A stretch of 64,000 nucleotides of DNA, taken from the NCBI GenBank assembly GCA_032718475.1, contig JAUCBJ010002638.1:44154-108153 (forward strand), written 5' to 3'. The first letter of the stretch is position 1, and each line of letters opens with the position of its first letter. This DNA is from Nemertoderma westbladi. Taxonomy: Eukaryota > Xenacoelomorpha > Nemertodermatida > Nemertodermatidae. Shown piece by piece: positions 1 through 12,000 of this stretch. Under the pieces are notes generated by a model, which did not search any database, was not told where the DNA came from, and saw only the letters and a list, made by a program, of their open reading frames with translations. Position numbers and translations under genes: made by a program.

Positions 1-309
1 GGTGCGAACGCGATATTCTCTACGTTGGACGCGGCTGTTGATTCGTTATCTCGACGTTCCTATATCGATAAATTGTTTATCATCGGCGGTGCCGATGTTT
101 ACAGAGAGGCTCTCCTCCACCCGACGTGTTTCCGGTTACATATAACCCGCGTTCTTCGCGACTACTCTTGCGATACGTTCTTCCCGCAGTTCGACACCAC
201 TTCCTACAAACTCCTCGCTCCCAACGCCGAAGGTACAGAACATATCGACAGGGAGGTCCAAGAGGAATGCGGTGTTAAGTTTTACTTCGAAGTATACGAG
301 AAAATATAA
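1..309 (+). CDS. DHFR: Dihydrofolate reductase, 3' (C-terminal) part, truncated by window edge
   Basis: The frame is open from base 1 to the TAA at 307-309, giving about 102 C-terminal residues. Visible family features are the glycine pair of the NADPH-binding segment (IIGGADVYREAL), the conserved TR after the LHI strand, the DTFFP motif, and an ending close to the vertebrate FEVYEK terminus. DHFR reduces dihydrofolate to tetrahydrofolate with NADPH in the cytosol, supplying one-carbon units for dTMP and purine synthesis. The N-terminal half, with the active-site acidic residue, lies upstream of the window. No intron falls in this stretch. It is convergent with POLD1, with about 2.1 kb between the stop codons. 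The first ATG-like codon near base 25 is a TTG inside the ORF, not a start. Confidence 0.93.
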   Translation, partial: GANAIFSTLDAAVDSLSRRSYIDKLFIIGGADVYREALLHPTCFRLHITRVLRDYSCDTFFPQFDTTSYKLLAPNAEGTEHIDREVQEECGVKFYFEVYEKI

Positions 310-419
310 AAGTTCACCCTCATTTCATGTCAATCCCTTCAAAAATAGTTAATAATGTTTTATGATTGGGATCTTTTTGCATACAATATAATCTCGAAAC
401 GGAAACACTGAATATGCTA

Positions 420-491
420 CAGCTGTTATTTGCTTCGAATTTCCTATGGTGAGGAATGAATTTTTATTGCTTCGAGAGTCCCAGTCCCCCC
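420..491 (+). repeat. Dispersed repeat copy 1 (partner at 58109-58178)
   Basis: Starts CAGCTGTTATTTGC and shares the order of GAGGAAT, TTTTTATT and TCGA-A/G-AG blocks with 58109-58178. Both copies run into C/G homopolymers. The alignment by eye is clear, with substitutions and a few indels. Same orientation. Family unknown. Confidence 0.55.
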
Positions 492-516
492 TATTTGGAA
501 TTTGGGGAATTTGATT

Positions 517-542
517 GGGGGGGGGGGGGGGGGGGGGGGGGG
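517..542 (+). repeat. Poly(G) tract, 26 nt
   Basis: Uninterrupted run of 26 G immediately downstream of a dispersed repeat copy. The run length may be affected by sequencing slippage. Confidence 0.85.
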
Positions 543-947
543 TATAATAACACTGGTACATAAAATAACATCGGTGATGGATACAGTATACAGTACTACT
601 ACTACCGGTACTACATTGGTTTCCATTTGTTTGTTATTTTTTTCCTTTTAGACCGGACCTAGGATACATCAAAGGTTTAAGGTTTCATATCAAAAACTAT
701 GTGTCTCGGTATCACCATAAATATTTAGCATACCAAATTTAATACAAAACCACTGTATATATTTGTTTTAGCTACTGGATAGGGTAAGAAGAAATCTATT
801 GTTTGTATTTAAATCCGTAAAGTTCTGAAATTTTAACACAATTCTAGTCTGTGAATACATCTATGAACCTTTTCGTGAAGATGAACCAAAAAAAGTAAAA
901 CTGTTTCGCTCGAATAAACCCCAAAATCGGGAGAAAATAGAAGTGCT

Positions 948-970
948 GGGGGGGGGGGGGGGGGGGGGGG
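948..970 (+). repeat. Poly(G) tract, 23 nt
   Basis: Uninterrupted run of 23 G flanked on both sides by TGCT-containing sequence (GTGCT before, TGCTGGTGCT after). Confidence 0.85.
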
Positions 971-1894
971 TGCTGGTGCTAAGGTTTTTTACGCTGGTAT
1001 ATCACCATCACGTTCATATTATAGTACGACCATCACAATCAATGTTATTTATTCAACAGTATTTGATCATGGTTTAAAGTGACAGTGAGATAAGTTAAAT
1101 TAATAAAATATGATATGAAACCTAACATATACAATATGATTTATTAATAATCATACTAACAGAATAACAAGTAGCACTATCAAATTGCATATCAAATGAT
1201 CACTGAGTAGGTTTAATAACGCTAACGGTTGGTGTTATAAGTATGAAATATAAGGGGAAGGTTTAAAAATGTCACAACTTTTCTACTGAAAGGGAACAAT
1301 CTTGGAATTTTCACAGAAATTCATTTAACATTGTATATTTAAAAAAAATTTAACTTTTTAAGGAACGTTATAGAATAAAAAATATGTTCTAGAATATTGT
1401 TTAAAAATCGGAACAACAACTAGCTAGTTTTGAAAATTATTTTTATTCCCAAATTGTAACATTACTCAACGCCGTTAGTATTAACAGCGAGTTGTTATTT
1501 AGCAATTTACAACTTTAGAGGACATTACCGCATTGTATTGGCCTGTACATTTAGTATTGTATTAGGTGTTATCCGTTAAGTAATGTCCCCTTAGTGGACA
1601 TTATTAACGCCGTCATTGGTTACCACGTAAACAATAGTTGGTATTTATTATTAATTGCCTGACAGCCAGATAAGCCTACTGCATTACCTACCGGTAGCTA
1701 TTAATAACCAGTAGCTATAAACTATTACCATGGCTCCAAACGCCACCATAAATATAAGCTAACTTATTTATAAAATATTTTATGTCAGTTTTACGTTTAT
1801 TTATACAGCAACTAATATCATTTGTGCAGTTTCTATCACTTATAATGTTATGTAGGCTTTTCGTAATGTTAAAATTTTGGAATAAAACTACATA

Positions 1895-2013
1895 CATACT
1901 TGTTGCAAAGTACTTTACAGTGTTCTGATCCTCGTGGCTTTATTTTCTCTCACTCGCTAACGTTCGTTCGTGTAACAAAGCCACTGTAAAGTACTACTTT
2001 ACACACAAGTATG
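1895..2013. repeat. Nested hairpin, possible small MITE
   Basis: Outer arms at 1895-1922 and 1982-2013 are near-perfect inverted repeats, both containing CATACTTGT and AGTACTTTACAGTG. An inner inverted pair GTGGCTTT / AAAGCCAC sits at 1934-1941 and 1977-1984. The whole 119 bp can fold into one long stem. No clear target-site duplication was found. Confidence 0.55.
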
Positions 2014-2110
2014 TAAATAGTTATTACAATTTTTGAAAAAAGTTATAGAATGATATTTATTTATAACATTGTGTGAAAATTAGCACTTTCTGCGTTGTGA
2101 CCCTGAGAGT

Positions 2111-2200
2111 ATTCATGTCCCGGACGAGCGCAGCGAGGGATGTTTACATAAATAGACAGGGTTCTTAATAGCTGAATAGTGCCTGTTTCAAACAATGATG
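2111..2200. repeat. Dispersed repeat copy (partner at 52662-52755)
   Basis: Shares the core GCGAGGGATGTTT followed by CATAAATA, then ACAGGG/CAAGGG, AGTGCC and TTTCA/TTTTCAC blocks with 52662-52755, in the same order and orientation. Family unknown. Confidence 0.5.
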
Positions 2201-2415
2201 GAAGTAGCGCGTCCGAATTGTCCAGACATATTAAGAAGAACAAAGAAGGACAGAGTTGTAACAGACATTATTGAATAATTGATATTGCACTTATATTAAG
2301 TAATTACAAAATGATTGGCAAATATCAGTAATAAATACAGAGTCAGTAAACACTGTTCTAATTATAATTAACCTAATTAATATAGAGAGTAACTGACCAC
2401 GACTGGCTATAACAA

Positions 2416-3044
2416 TTACCAGGACGGAAGACCGAAACGAGCGATTACTTTGTCCTGTGCCGATATATCTTTCTGGGCCTTCATTCTCATATAGAATATG
2501 GGGCAGTCGTTGTTGGTGCATATGACTTCCTCGTGCAGACTTCCCTGGCAACGCTGACACTGGGTCCACAGACGGTTGTACTTCTCCTCCAGCCCCTGCA
2601 GACTAGAGACTTCCTTCTGGTAGACTTCACCCACCTTCGGCATACAGTAGTCACAGACCGCGGTGTCGCTATCCATTGCCGATCGGCAACTTATACAAGA
2701 AGACTTCTTCTGAACGAACCCGGACAGACCCCCGACCTTAGAGGAGACGGACACCCTGGTCAGGGTGTGGTCTCCTTTCAGAAGAACCGATTCGGCTTTA
2801 GTGTCACCTAGAATAGGTTCGAATATCCGTAACATCGGTTTACTCAGCTGGTTGTCAAGGTAGTATTTGGTATCTATGGAGAGGTTGTTTTCTAGAACGT
2901 ACATAGGATCTTCAGCCTTCTCGTAGGCGGCGGCGCCTTTGGTAGAGGCGACGATGACGTAGGGAATGCGGTCGCCTAGACTAGGGGCCGAACCTGGGTC
3001 CCTTTGTTTCATCCTATTGGCTAACTCAACGTGGGCTTGTTTAC
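2416..3044 (-). CDS. POLD1: POLD1 coding exon 4 (C-terminal thumb and cysteine clusters)
   Basis: Encodes residues 881-1089. It holds the conserved [17 protein letters not shown] segment, then CysA as [18 protein letters not shown] (C-x2-C-x10-C-x2-C) and CysB as CQRC...CTNNDC. CysA is a zinc site. CysB binds a 4Fe-4S cluster that holds the accessory subunits in other eukaryotes. The exon begins after AATTAG at 3044 and completes a split glycine codon from exon 3. TAA is at 2418-2416. Confidence 0.96.
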
Positions 3045-6000
3045 CTAATTATTATAAGGGGAGCATTAATAACTAATTTGTCTTGTCGTATTATGTATTA
3101 TCATATCGTGGCCATAAGATCAGAACAGAGGAATGGGAAGATACGATGAACAATTGTAAAATAGGGCTTAGCTAGTGGCTATCAGTAAATAATTTTGAAA
3201 GAAAAAACTGTTTTTTAGTTATTTTTCATAAAGGAAGATTAACATTAATCTCCTGTGTCTGTTGTTTTAACTTAATCACAGGGTTATTTATCACAGATGT
3301 AGAACAACCCACACAATTTCAATGACTCGGGTTTGTGTGTGGTGGTGTGGTTTGTTTTACCTCTGATATTTTACATCTTTAATGTTGTTTTGGTTCTACT
3401 ATATAGCAATATCTTTTAAATGGATCAATATAACAAATTATAATAAAGCGTAATGCCATCTTGCGTCATTTTAGTGAAGAAATAATTTAGATAATAAAGT
3501 TTGTAAATAAATATTTCAGGCTGCTGGTTATTCGTAAGTGTCTGAAACTTTTATCAATCCTACTGAATTACCTGCGTATTCCTCGGATGTTTTAGTCAAC
3601 TCTTTGCTGATAACCAGTTGGGAGATATCGATTCTGTTACACAGCAGGTCCGAGATGGTCTGTTTAGCAAACTCCACGGCCCCCGAGGGGTCGCGTTCTA
3701 TTAGCAACTTCCGGAGACACACATTGAGCATGTTGGCGACGAAGGGGCAGTTGTCCCGTCTGACAGTCTCCAAACCCTTGCAGTCCATCTTATCGTGGGT
3801 TTCCGCTCTCGTGTAAAACAGACCCGCGTATCGCTTCTTGTTGATAAGGAGATACGGGAAGTAACATTTCTCGAACTCTAACTTTATCGGGGGCGGGAAG
3901 TCACTGGTTATGTACTCGGCGGCCTGTTTCCCCAACTTCATGGACTCCGCCACGGTGTCGCATCCGAAACGCACCATAACGGAGTCGGTGTCGCCGTAGA
4001 TGACCTTGGCGTCGGCGTCGTAGCCGTTGGCCACGTTGAATCGATCCTCGACCAGCTGTTTCGAGCGCTCGATCATAGAGCGACCGAACGCAGTCACGCT
4101 CTGCGAGATCTCGAGACACGGCAGCTTCCCGACCTGAGCGCCGGTGAACCCGTACACTGAGTTCGCACTCACTTTCAGGGCCAACTGCCGACCATCGAGA
4201 ACTTTCCTTTTGAACTCGTCCGTTTCTGACTTCAATTCGGCTTTCGCTTTCTTCCGAGCGGAAAGTAAACTTTCTAGAATATCCGGGAGTAAACCTCGTC
4301 GCAGATTCTTCTTAACAAAATAATTACCCGAGGGAGTTTTAATATAATCTTCAGGGTCTAAAGATTTCAAAGCCGTTGGTTTGAGTAGCGAAGTGTAGCA
4401 AAGGTTATGAGCCATCATGATAGAAGGGTAAAGGGAGGAGAAATCAAGAGTTGCTATGGGGACATCGTAATAGCCTCTACAGGGTTCAATGACCGTGGCC
4501 CCTGTGTATTCCTCCCCAGACTCGCCTCTGTAGGTGGGTAACACAAGGTCCTGTTGTTTAGCCTGTCTGAGGAGTTGAGAAACCACCTTTATCTGTTGGC
4601 CCCGAGTTAGGAGGTAGTTTAAAGGGACTCCCGTCACTCTGGCCATCTCCATGTAGTTAATGAGAGACATAAGTTTGTCTAGTAGACGCAGCGGGAGGTA
4701 GGCGTCCTTCATGCAGTAGACGGCTATGCGTCTCCGCGTCTGCGCGTTGCCCCTGTGTAGGTCTGTTATTATGGAGTGGTGGACCGCCTCTTTCTGCTCC
4801 TGTAGGAAGTGGAAACTGACGGCGTTGAGCGTGTAGGAACGCAGTTTGTAATCCCGTTGGATTACCTGTGGGAGGAATAAGGAAAGATAAAATCATATAA
4901 TAAATATTTTGCGTATGAAAGTTTTATTTTATTCTTGTTACCCATTATTCAATTGTTTCTAGCCCAAAGTTGGCTTTCATGCAAATGCAACAGCCAAGAT
5001 AGAGGACTGTTTGGGTTTCAGTTGTCTCTATTGATATTTTGAAGTATATAATTTGATAGGACAATATGATAATGCTCTCCATGGCAAAAAATATCAACTG
5101 ACTGACCCTATTGGGGCTCGAACCCGGTACCTAGGTTTCAAACTTCCGGTATTATTATTACAGTATAGGCATATACTTAATTCACCGTCACTCACCCCAC
5201 AACAATTCACTTAATATTGATAGTTTTAATTTATTTAACCAACCTGAAGTAAATCGAACTGAATTCTCCCATCTATAGCGACCACACGATTCTCCCGTCT
5301 GCCGAGCTGTTTGCTATTGAACGTGGCGTCCTTTACGACACAACGCACACCCAACACCCGGCCCAGAAGTAAGGGGAAACGGTTGACCTTGAGGTGCTCC
5401 GCTCGGTTTACTAAATACGGGAGATCGAAGTTCTGGCAGTTGTACCCGGTGATAATGTCGGGGTCCGACTGTTTAACGAACTCCGCCCAACGCAACAGCA
5501 ACTCCTCCTCCGTATCCAAGGAAACTACTTGAGATCCAACGATCGGCGCGCAGGAGTTGAGAGTCATTACGTTACGAACGAACGGATGAGGGTCTCCTTG
5601 TCGGATCAGCATGTTAGCGATCTGGATCACTGGATCTTTGTCCGGCGTTGGGAAGACCCCTTTCCGGGTCGTGCATTCTATATCGAAGCTGAGGATACGG
5701 AGGGGAGCCACAGACAGCCAATCGCCTTCCGGTTTGTGGCTGACCAATCGGTCCCATGCAACGTCAATCTCCCATTGGCTGGTCGTAAGTCGCGCCTCAG
5801 CACGTCTCGGCTGCCATTGGCCCGGGGGTAACTCGATCCAGTTACACCCGTAGACACCAGCATCCACCATAAAACGAATCTCAAAGTTAATGTCAGCCTA
5901 AAAATAAATTAAAAGTTATTGTTCTACTTATATTCGAATTAAGTTATTGTTCTACTAATATTTGAGTTAAAGTTATTGTTCTACTAATATTAGAGTTAAG

Positions 6001-9000
6001 TTATTTTTTCTACTAGTATTTGAGTTAAGTTATTGTTCTACTAATATTAGAGTTAAGTTATTGTTCTACTAATATTAGAGTTAAGTTATTTTTTCTACTA
6101 GTATTTGAGTTAAGTTATTGTTCTACTAATATTAGAGTTAAGTTATTGTTCTACTAATATTAGAGTTAAGTTATTTTTTCTACTTGTATTTGAGTTAAGT
6201 TATTGTTCTACTGGTATTTGAGTTAAAGTTATTGTTGTGCTGATATTTGAGTTCTGTTATTGTTCTACTAATATTAGAGTTAAGTTATTGTTCTACTAAT
6301 ATTAGAGTTAAGTTATTGTTCTACTAATATTAGAGTTAAGTTATTTTTTCTACTTGTATTTGAGTTAAGTTATTGTTCTACTGGTATTTGAGTTAAAGTT
6401 ATTGTTGTGCTGATATTTGAGTTCTGTTATTGTTCTACTAATATTAGAAGTTATTTTTTCTACTAGTATTTGAGTTAAGTTATTGTTCTACTAATATTAG
6501 AGTTAAGTTATTGTTCTACTAATATTAGAGTTAAGTTATTTTTTCTACTAGTATTTAAGTTAAGTTATTGTTCTACTAATATTAGAGTTAAGTTATTGTT
6601 CTACTAATATTAGAGTTAAGTTATTTTTTCTACTTGTATTTGAGTTAAGTTATTGTTCTACTGGTATTTGAGTTAAAGTTATTGTTGTGCTGATATTTGA
6701 GTTCTGTTATTGTTCTACTAATATTAGAGTTAAGTTATTGTTCTACTAATATTAGAGTTAAGTTATTGTTCTACTAATATTAGAGTTAAGTTATTTTTTC
6801 TACTTGTATTTGAGTTAAGTTATTGTTCTACTGGTATTTGAGTTAAAGTTATTGTTGTGCTGATATTTGAGTTCTGTTATTGTTCTACTAATATTAGAAG
6901 TTATTTTTTCTACTAGTATTTGAGTTAAGTTATTGTTCTACTAATATTAGAGTTAAGTTATTGTTCTACTAATATTAGAGTTAAGTTATTTTTTCTACTA
7001 GTATTTGAGTTAAGTTATTGTTCTACTAATATTAGAGTTAAGTTATTGTTCTACTAATATTAGAGTTAAGTTATTTTTTCTACTTGTATTTGAGTTAAGT
7101 TATTGTTCTACTGGTATTTGAGTTAAAGTTATTGTTGTGCTGATATTTGAGTTCTGTTATTGTTCTACTAATATTAGAGTTAAGTTATTGTTCTGCTGAT
7201 ATTTGAGTTAAGTTATTGTTCTACTAGTGTTTGAGTTAAGTTATTTTTTCTACTAGTATTTGAGTTAAGTTATTGTTCTACTAATATTAGAGTTAAGTTA
7301 TTTTTTCTACTAGTATTTGAGTTAAGTTATTGTTCTACTAATATTAGAGTTAAGTTATTGTTCTACTAATATTAGAGTTAAGTTATTTTTTCTACTAGTA
7401 TTTGAGTTAAGTTATTGTTCTACTAATATTAGAGTTAAGTTATTGTTCTACTAATATTAGAGTTAAGTTATTTTTTCTACTTGTATTTGAGTTAAGTTAT
7501 TGTTCTACTGGTATTTGAGTTAAAGTTATTGTTGTGCTGATATTTGAGTTCTGTTATTGTTCTACTAATATTAGAGTTAAGTTATTGTTCTACTAATATT
7601 AGAGTTAAGTTATTGTTCTACTAATATTAGAGTTAAGTTATTTTTTCTACTTGTATTTGAGTTAAGTTATTGTTCTACTGGTATTTGAGTTAAAGTTATT
7701 GTTGTGCTGATATTTGAGTTCTGTTATTGTTCTACTAATATTAGAAGTTATTTTTTCTACTAGTATTTGAGTTAAGTTATTGTTCTACTAATATTAGAGT
7801 TAAGTTATTGTTCTACTAATATTAGAGTTAAGTTATTTTTTCTACTAGTATTTGAGTTAAGTTATTGTTCTACTAATATTAGAGTTAAGTTATTGTTCTA
7901 CTAATATTAGAGTTAAGTTATTTTTTCTACTTGTATTTGAGTTAAGTTATTGTTCTACTGGTATTTGAGTTAAAGTTATTGTTGTGCTGATATTTGAGTT
8001 CTGTTATTGTTCTACTAATATTAGAGTTAAGTTATTGTTCTACTAATATTAGAGTTAAGTTATTTTTTCTACTAGTATTTGAGTTAAGTTATTGTTCTAC
8101 TAATATTAGAGTTAAGTTATTGTTCTACTAATATTAGAGTTAAGTTATTTTTTCTACTTGTATTTGAGTTAAGTTATTGTTCTACTAATATTAGAGTTAA
8201 GTTATTTTTTCTACTAGTATTTGAGTTAAGTTATTGTTCTACTAATATTAGAGTTAAGTTATTGTTCTACTAATATTAGAGTTAAGTTATTGTTCTACTA
8301 ATATTAGAGTTAAGTTATTTTTTCTACTAGTATTTGAGTTAAGTTATTGTTCTACTAATATTAGAGTTAAGTTATTGTTCTACTAATATTAGAGTTAAGT
8401 TATTTTTTCTACTTGTATTTGAGTTAAGTTATTGTTCTACTGGTATTTGAGTTAAAGTTATTGTTGTGCTGATATTTGAGTTCTGTTATTGTTCTACTAA
8501 TATTAGAGTTAAGTTATTGTTCTACTAATATTAGAGTTAAGTTATTGTTCTACTAATATTAGAGTTAAGTTATTTTTTCTACTTGTATTTGAGTTAAGTT
8601 ATTGTTCTACTGGTATTTGAGTTAAAGTTATTGTTGTGCTGATATTTGAGTTCTGTTATTGTTCTACTAATATTAGAAGTTATTTTTTCTACTAGTATTT
8701 GAGTTAAGTTATTGTTCTACTAATATTAGAGTTAAGTTATTGTTCTACTAATATTAGAGTTAAGTTATTTTTTCTACTAGTATTTGAGTTAAGTTATTGT
8801 TCTACTAATATTAGAGTTAAGTTATTGTTCTACTAATATTAGAGTTAAGTTATTTTTTCTACTTGTATTTGAGTTAAGTTATTGTTCTACTGGTATTTGA
8901 GTTAAAGTTATTGTTGTGCTGATATTTGAGTTCTGTTATTGTTCTACTAATATTAGAGTTAAGTTATTGTTCTACTAATATTAGAGTTAAGTTATTGTTC

Positions 9001-12000
9001 TACTAATATTAGAGTTAAGTTATTTTTTCTACTTGTATTTGAGTTAAGTTATTGTTCTACTGGTATTTGAGTTAAAGTTATTGTTGTGCTGATATTTGAG
9101 TTCTGTTATTGTTCTACTAATATTAGAAGTTATTTTTTCTACTAGTATTTGAGTTAAGTTATTGTTCTACTAATATTAGAGTTAAGTTATTGTTCTACTA
9201 ATATTAGAGTTAAGTTATTTTTTCTACTAGTATTTGAGTTAAGTTATTGTTCTACTAATATTAGAGTTAAGTTATTGTTCTACTAATATTAGAGTTAAGT
9301 TATTTTTTCTACTTGTATTTGAGTTAAGTTATTGTTCTACTGGTATTTGAGTTAAAGTTATTGTTGTGCTGATATTTGAGTTCTGTTATTGTTCTACTAA
9401 TATTAGAGTTAAGTTATTGTTCTGCTGATATTTGAGTTAAGTTATTGTTCTACTAGTGTTTGAGTTAAGTTATTTTTTCTACTAGTATTTGAGTTAAGTT
9501 ATTGTTCTACTAATATTAGAGTTAAGTTATTTTTTCTACTAGTATTTGAGTTAAGTTATTGTTCTACTAATATTAGAGTTAAGTTATTGTTCTACTAATA
9601 TTAGAGTTAAGTTATTTTTTCTACTAGTATTTGAGTTAAGTTATTGTTCTACTAATATTAGAGTTAAGTTATTGTTCTACTAATATTAGAGTTAAGTTAT
9701 TTTTTCTACTTGTATTTGAGTTAAGTTATTGTTCTACTGGTATTTGAGTTAAAGTTATTGTTGTGCTGATATTTGAGTTCTGTTATTGTTCTACTAATAT
9801 TAGAGTTAAGTTATTGTTCTACTAATATTAGAGTTAAGTTATTGTTCTACTAATATTAGAGTTAAGTTATTTTTTCTACTTGTATTTGAGTTAAGTTATT
9901 GTTCTACTGGTATTTGAGTTAAAGTTATTGTTGTGCTGATATTTGAGTTCTGTTATTGTTCTACTAATATTAGAAGTTATTTTTTCTACTAGTATTTGAG
10001 TTAAGTTATTGTTCTACTAATATTAGAGTTAAGTTATTGTTCTACTAATATTAGAGTTAAGTTATTTTTTCTACTAGTATTTGAGTTAAGTTATTGTTCT
10101 ACTAATATTAGAGTTAAGTTATTGTTCTACTAATATTAGAGTTAAGTTATTTTTTCTACTTGTATTTGAGTTAAGTTATTGTTCTACTGGTATTTGAGTT
10201 AAAGTTATTGTTGTGCTGATATTTGAGTTCTGTTATTGTTCTACTAATATTAGAGTTAAGTTATTGTTCTACTAATATTAGAGTTAAGTTATTTTTTCTA
10301 CTAGTATTTGAGTTAAGTTATTGTTCTACTAATATTAGAGTTAAGTTATTGTTCTACTAATATTAGAGTTAAGTTATTTTTTCTACTTGTATTTGAGTTA
10401 AGTTATTGTTCTACTAATATTAGAGTTAAGTTATTTTTTCTACTAGTATTTGAGTTAAGTTATTGTTCTACTAATATTAGAGTTAAGTTATTGTTCTACT
10501 AATATTAGAGTTAAGTTATTTTTTCTACTTGTATTTGAGTTAAGTTATTGTTCTACTGGTATTTGAGTTAAAGTTATTGTTGTGCTGATATTTGAGTTCT
10601 GTTATTGTTCTACTAATATTAGAGTTAAGTTATTGTTCTACTAATATTAGAGTTAAGTTATTGTTCTACTAATATTAGAGTTAAGTTATTTTTTCTACTT
10701 GTATTTGAGTTAAGTTATTGTTCTACTGGTATTTGAGTTAAAGTTATTGTTGTGCTGATATTTGAGTTCTGTTATTGTTCTACTAATATTAGAAGTTATT
10801 TTTTCTACTAGTATTTGAGTTAAGTTATTGTTCTACTAATATTAGAGTTAAGTTATTGTTCTACTAATATTAGAGTTAAGTTATTTTTTCTACTAGTATT
10901 TGAGTTAAGTTATTGTTCTACTAATATTAGAGTTAAGTTATTGTTCTACTAATATTAGAGTTAAGTTATTTTTTCTACTTGTATTTGAGTTAAGTTATTG
11001 TTCTACTGGTATTTGAGTTAAAGTTATTGTTGTGCTGATATTTGAGTTCTGTTATTGTTCTACTAATATTAGAGTTAAGTTATTGTTCTACTAATATTAG
11101 AGTTAAGTTATTTTTTCTACTAGTATTTGAGTTAAGTTATTGTTCTACTAATATTAGAGTTAAGTTATTGTTCTACTAATATTAGAGTTAAGTTATTTTT
11201 TCTACTTGTATTTGAGTTAAGTTATTGTTCTACTAATATTAGAGTTAAGTTATTGTTCTACTAATATTAGAGTTAAGTTATTGTTCTACTAATATTAGAG
11301 TTAAGTTATTGTTCTACTAATATTAGAGTTAAGTTATTTTTTCTACTAGTATTTGAGTTAAGTTATTGTTCTACTAGTGTTTGAGTTAAGTTATTGTTCT
11401 ACTAATATTAGAGTTAAGTTATTGTTCTACTAGTGTTTGATTTAAGTTATTGTTGTGCTGATATTTGAGTTCTGTTATTGTTCTACTAATATTAGAGTTA
11501 AGTTATTGGTCTACTAATATTAGAGTTAAGTTATTTTTTCTACTAGTATTTGAGTTAAGTTATTGGTCTACTAATATTAGAGTTAAGTTATTTTTTCTAC
11601 TAGTATTTGAGTTAAGTTATTGTTCTACTAATATTAGAGTTAAGTTATTGTTCTACTAATATTAGAGTTAAGTTATTTTTTCTACTTGTATTTGAGTTAA
11701 GTTATTGTTCTACTGGTATTTGAGTTAAAGTTATTGTTGTGCTGATATTTGAGTTCTGTTATTGTTCTACTAATATTAGAGTTAAGTTATTGTTCTGCTG
11801 ATATTTGAGTTAAGTTATTGTTCTACTAGTGTTTGAGTTAAGTTATTTTTTCTACTAGTATTTGAGTTAAGTTATTGCTCTACTAATATTAGAGTTAAGT
11901 TATTGTTCTACTAATATTAGAGTTAAGTTATTTTTTCTACTAGTATTTGAGTTAAGTTATTGTTCTACTAGTGTTTGAGTTAAGTTATTGTTCTACTAGT

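Larger units (their letters stand above)
310..2415. other. Non-coding region between convergent DHFR and POLD1
   Basis: About 2.1 kb with no credible gene. It is AT-rich and contains two poly(G) tracts, two dispersed repeat copies and one large hairpin, each listed separately. The short ORFs here translate homopolymer or low-complexity sequence. Both genes must place their 3' UTRs here; no convincing AATAAA close to either stop was seen. Confidence 0.7.

Noticed and set aside
5105-5135. tRNA gene in POLD1 intron 2
   Set aside because: Only a B box-like GGGTTCGAGCCCC is present; no acceptor stem, A box or anticodon arm could be built.
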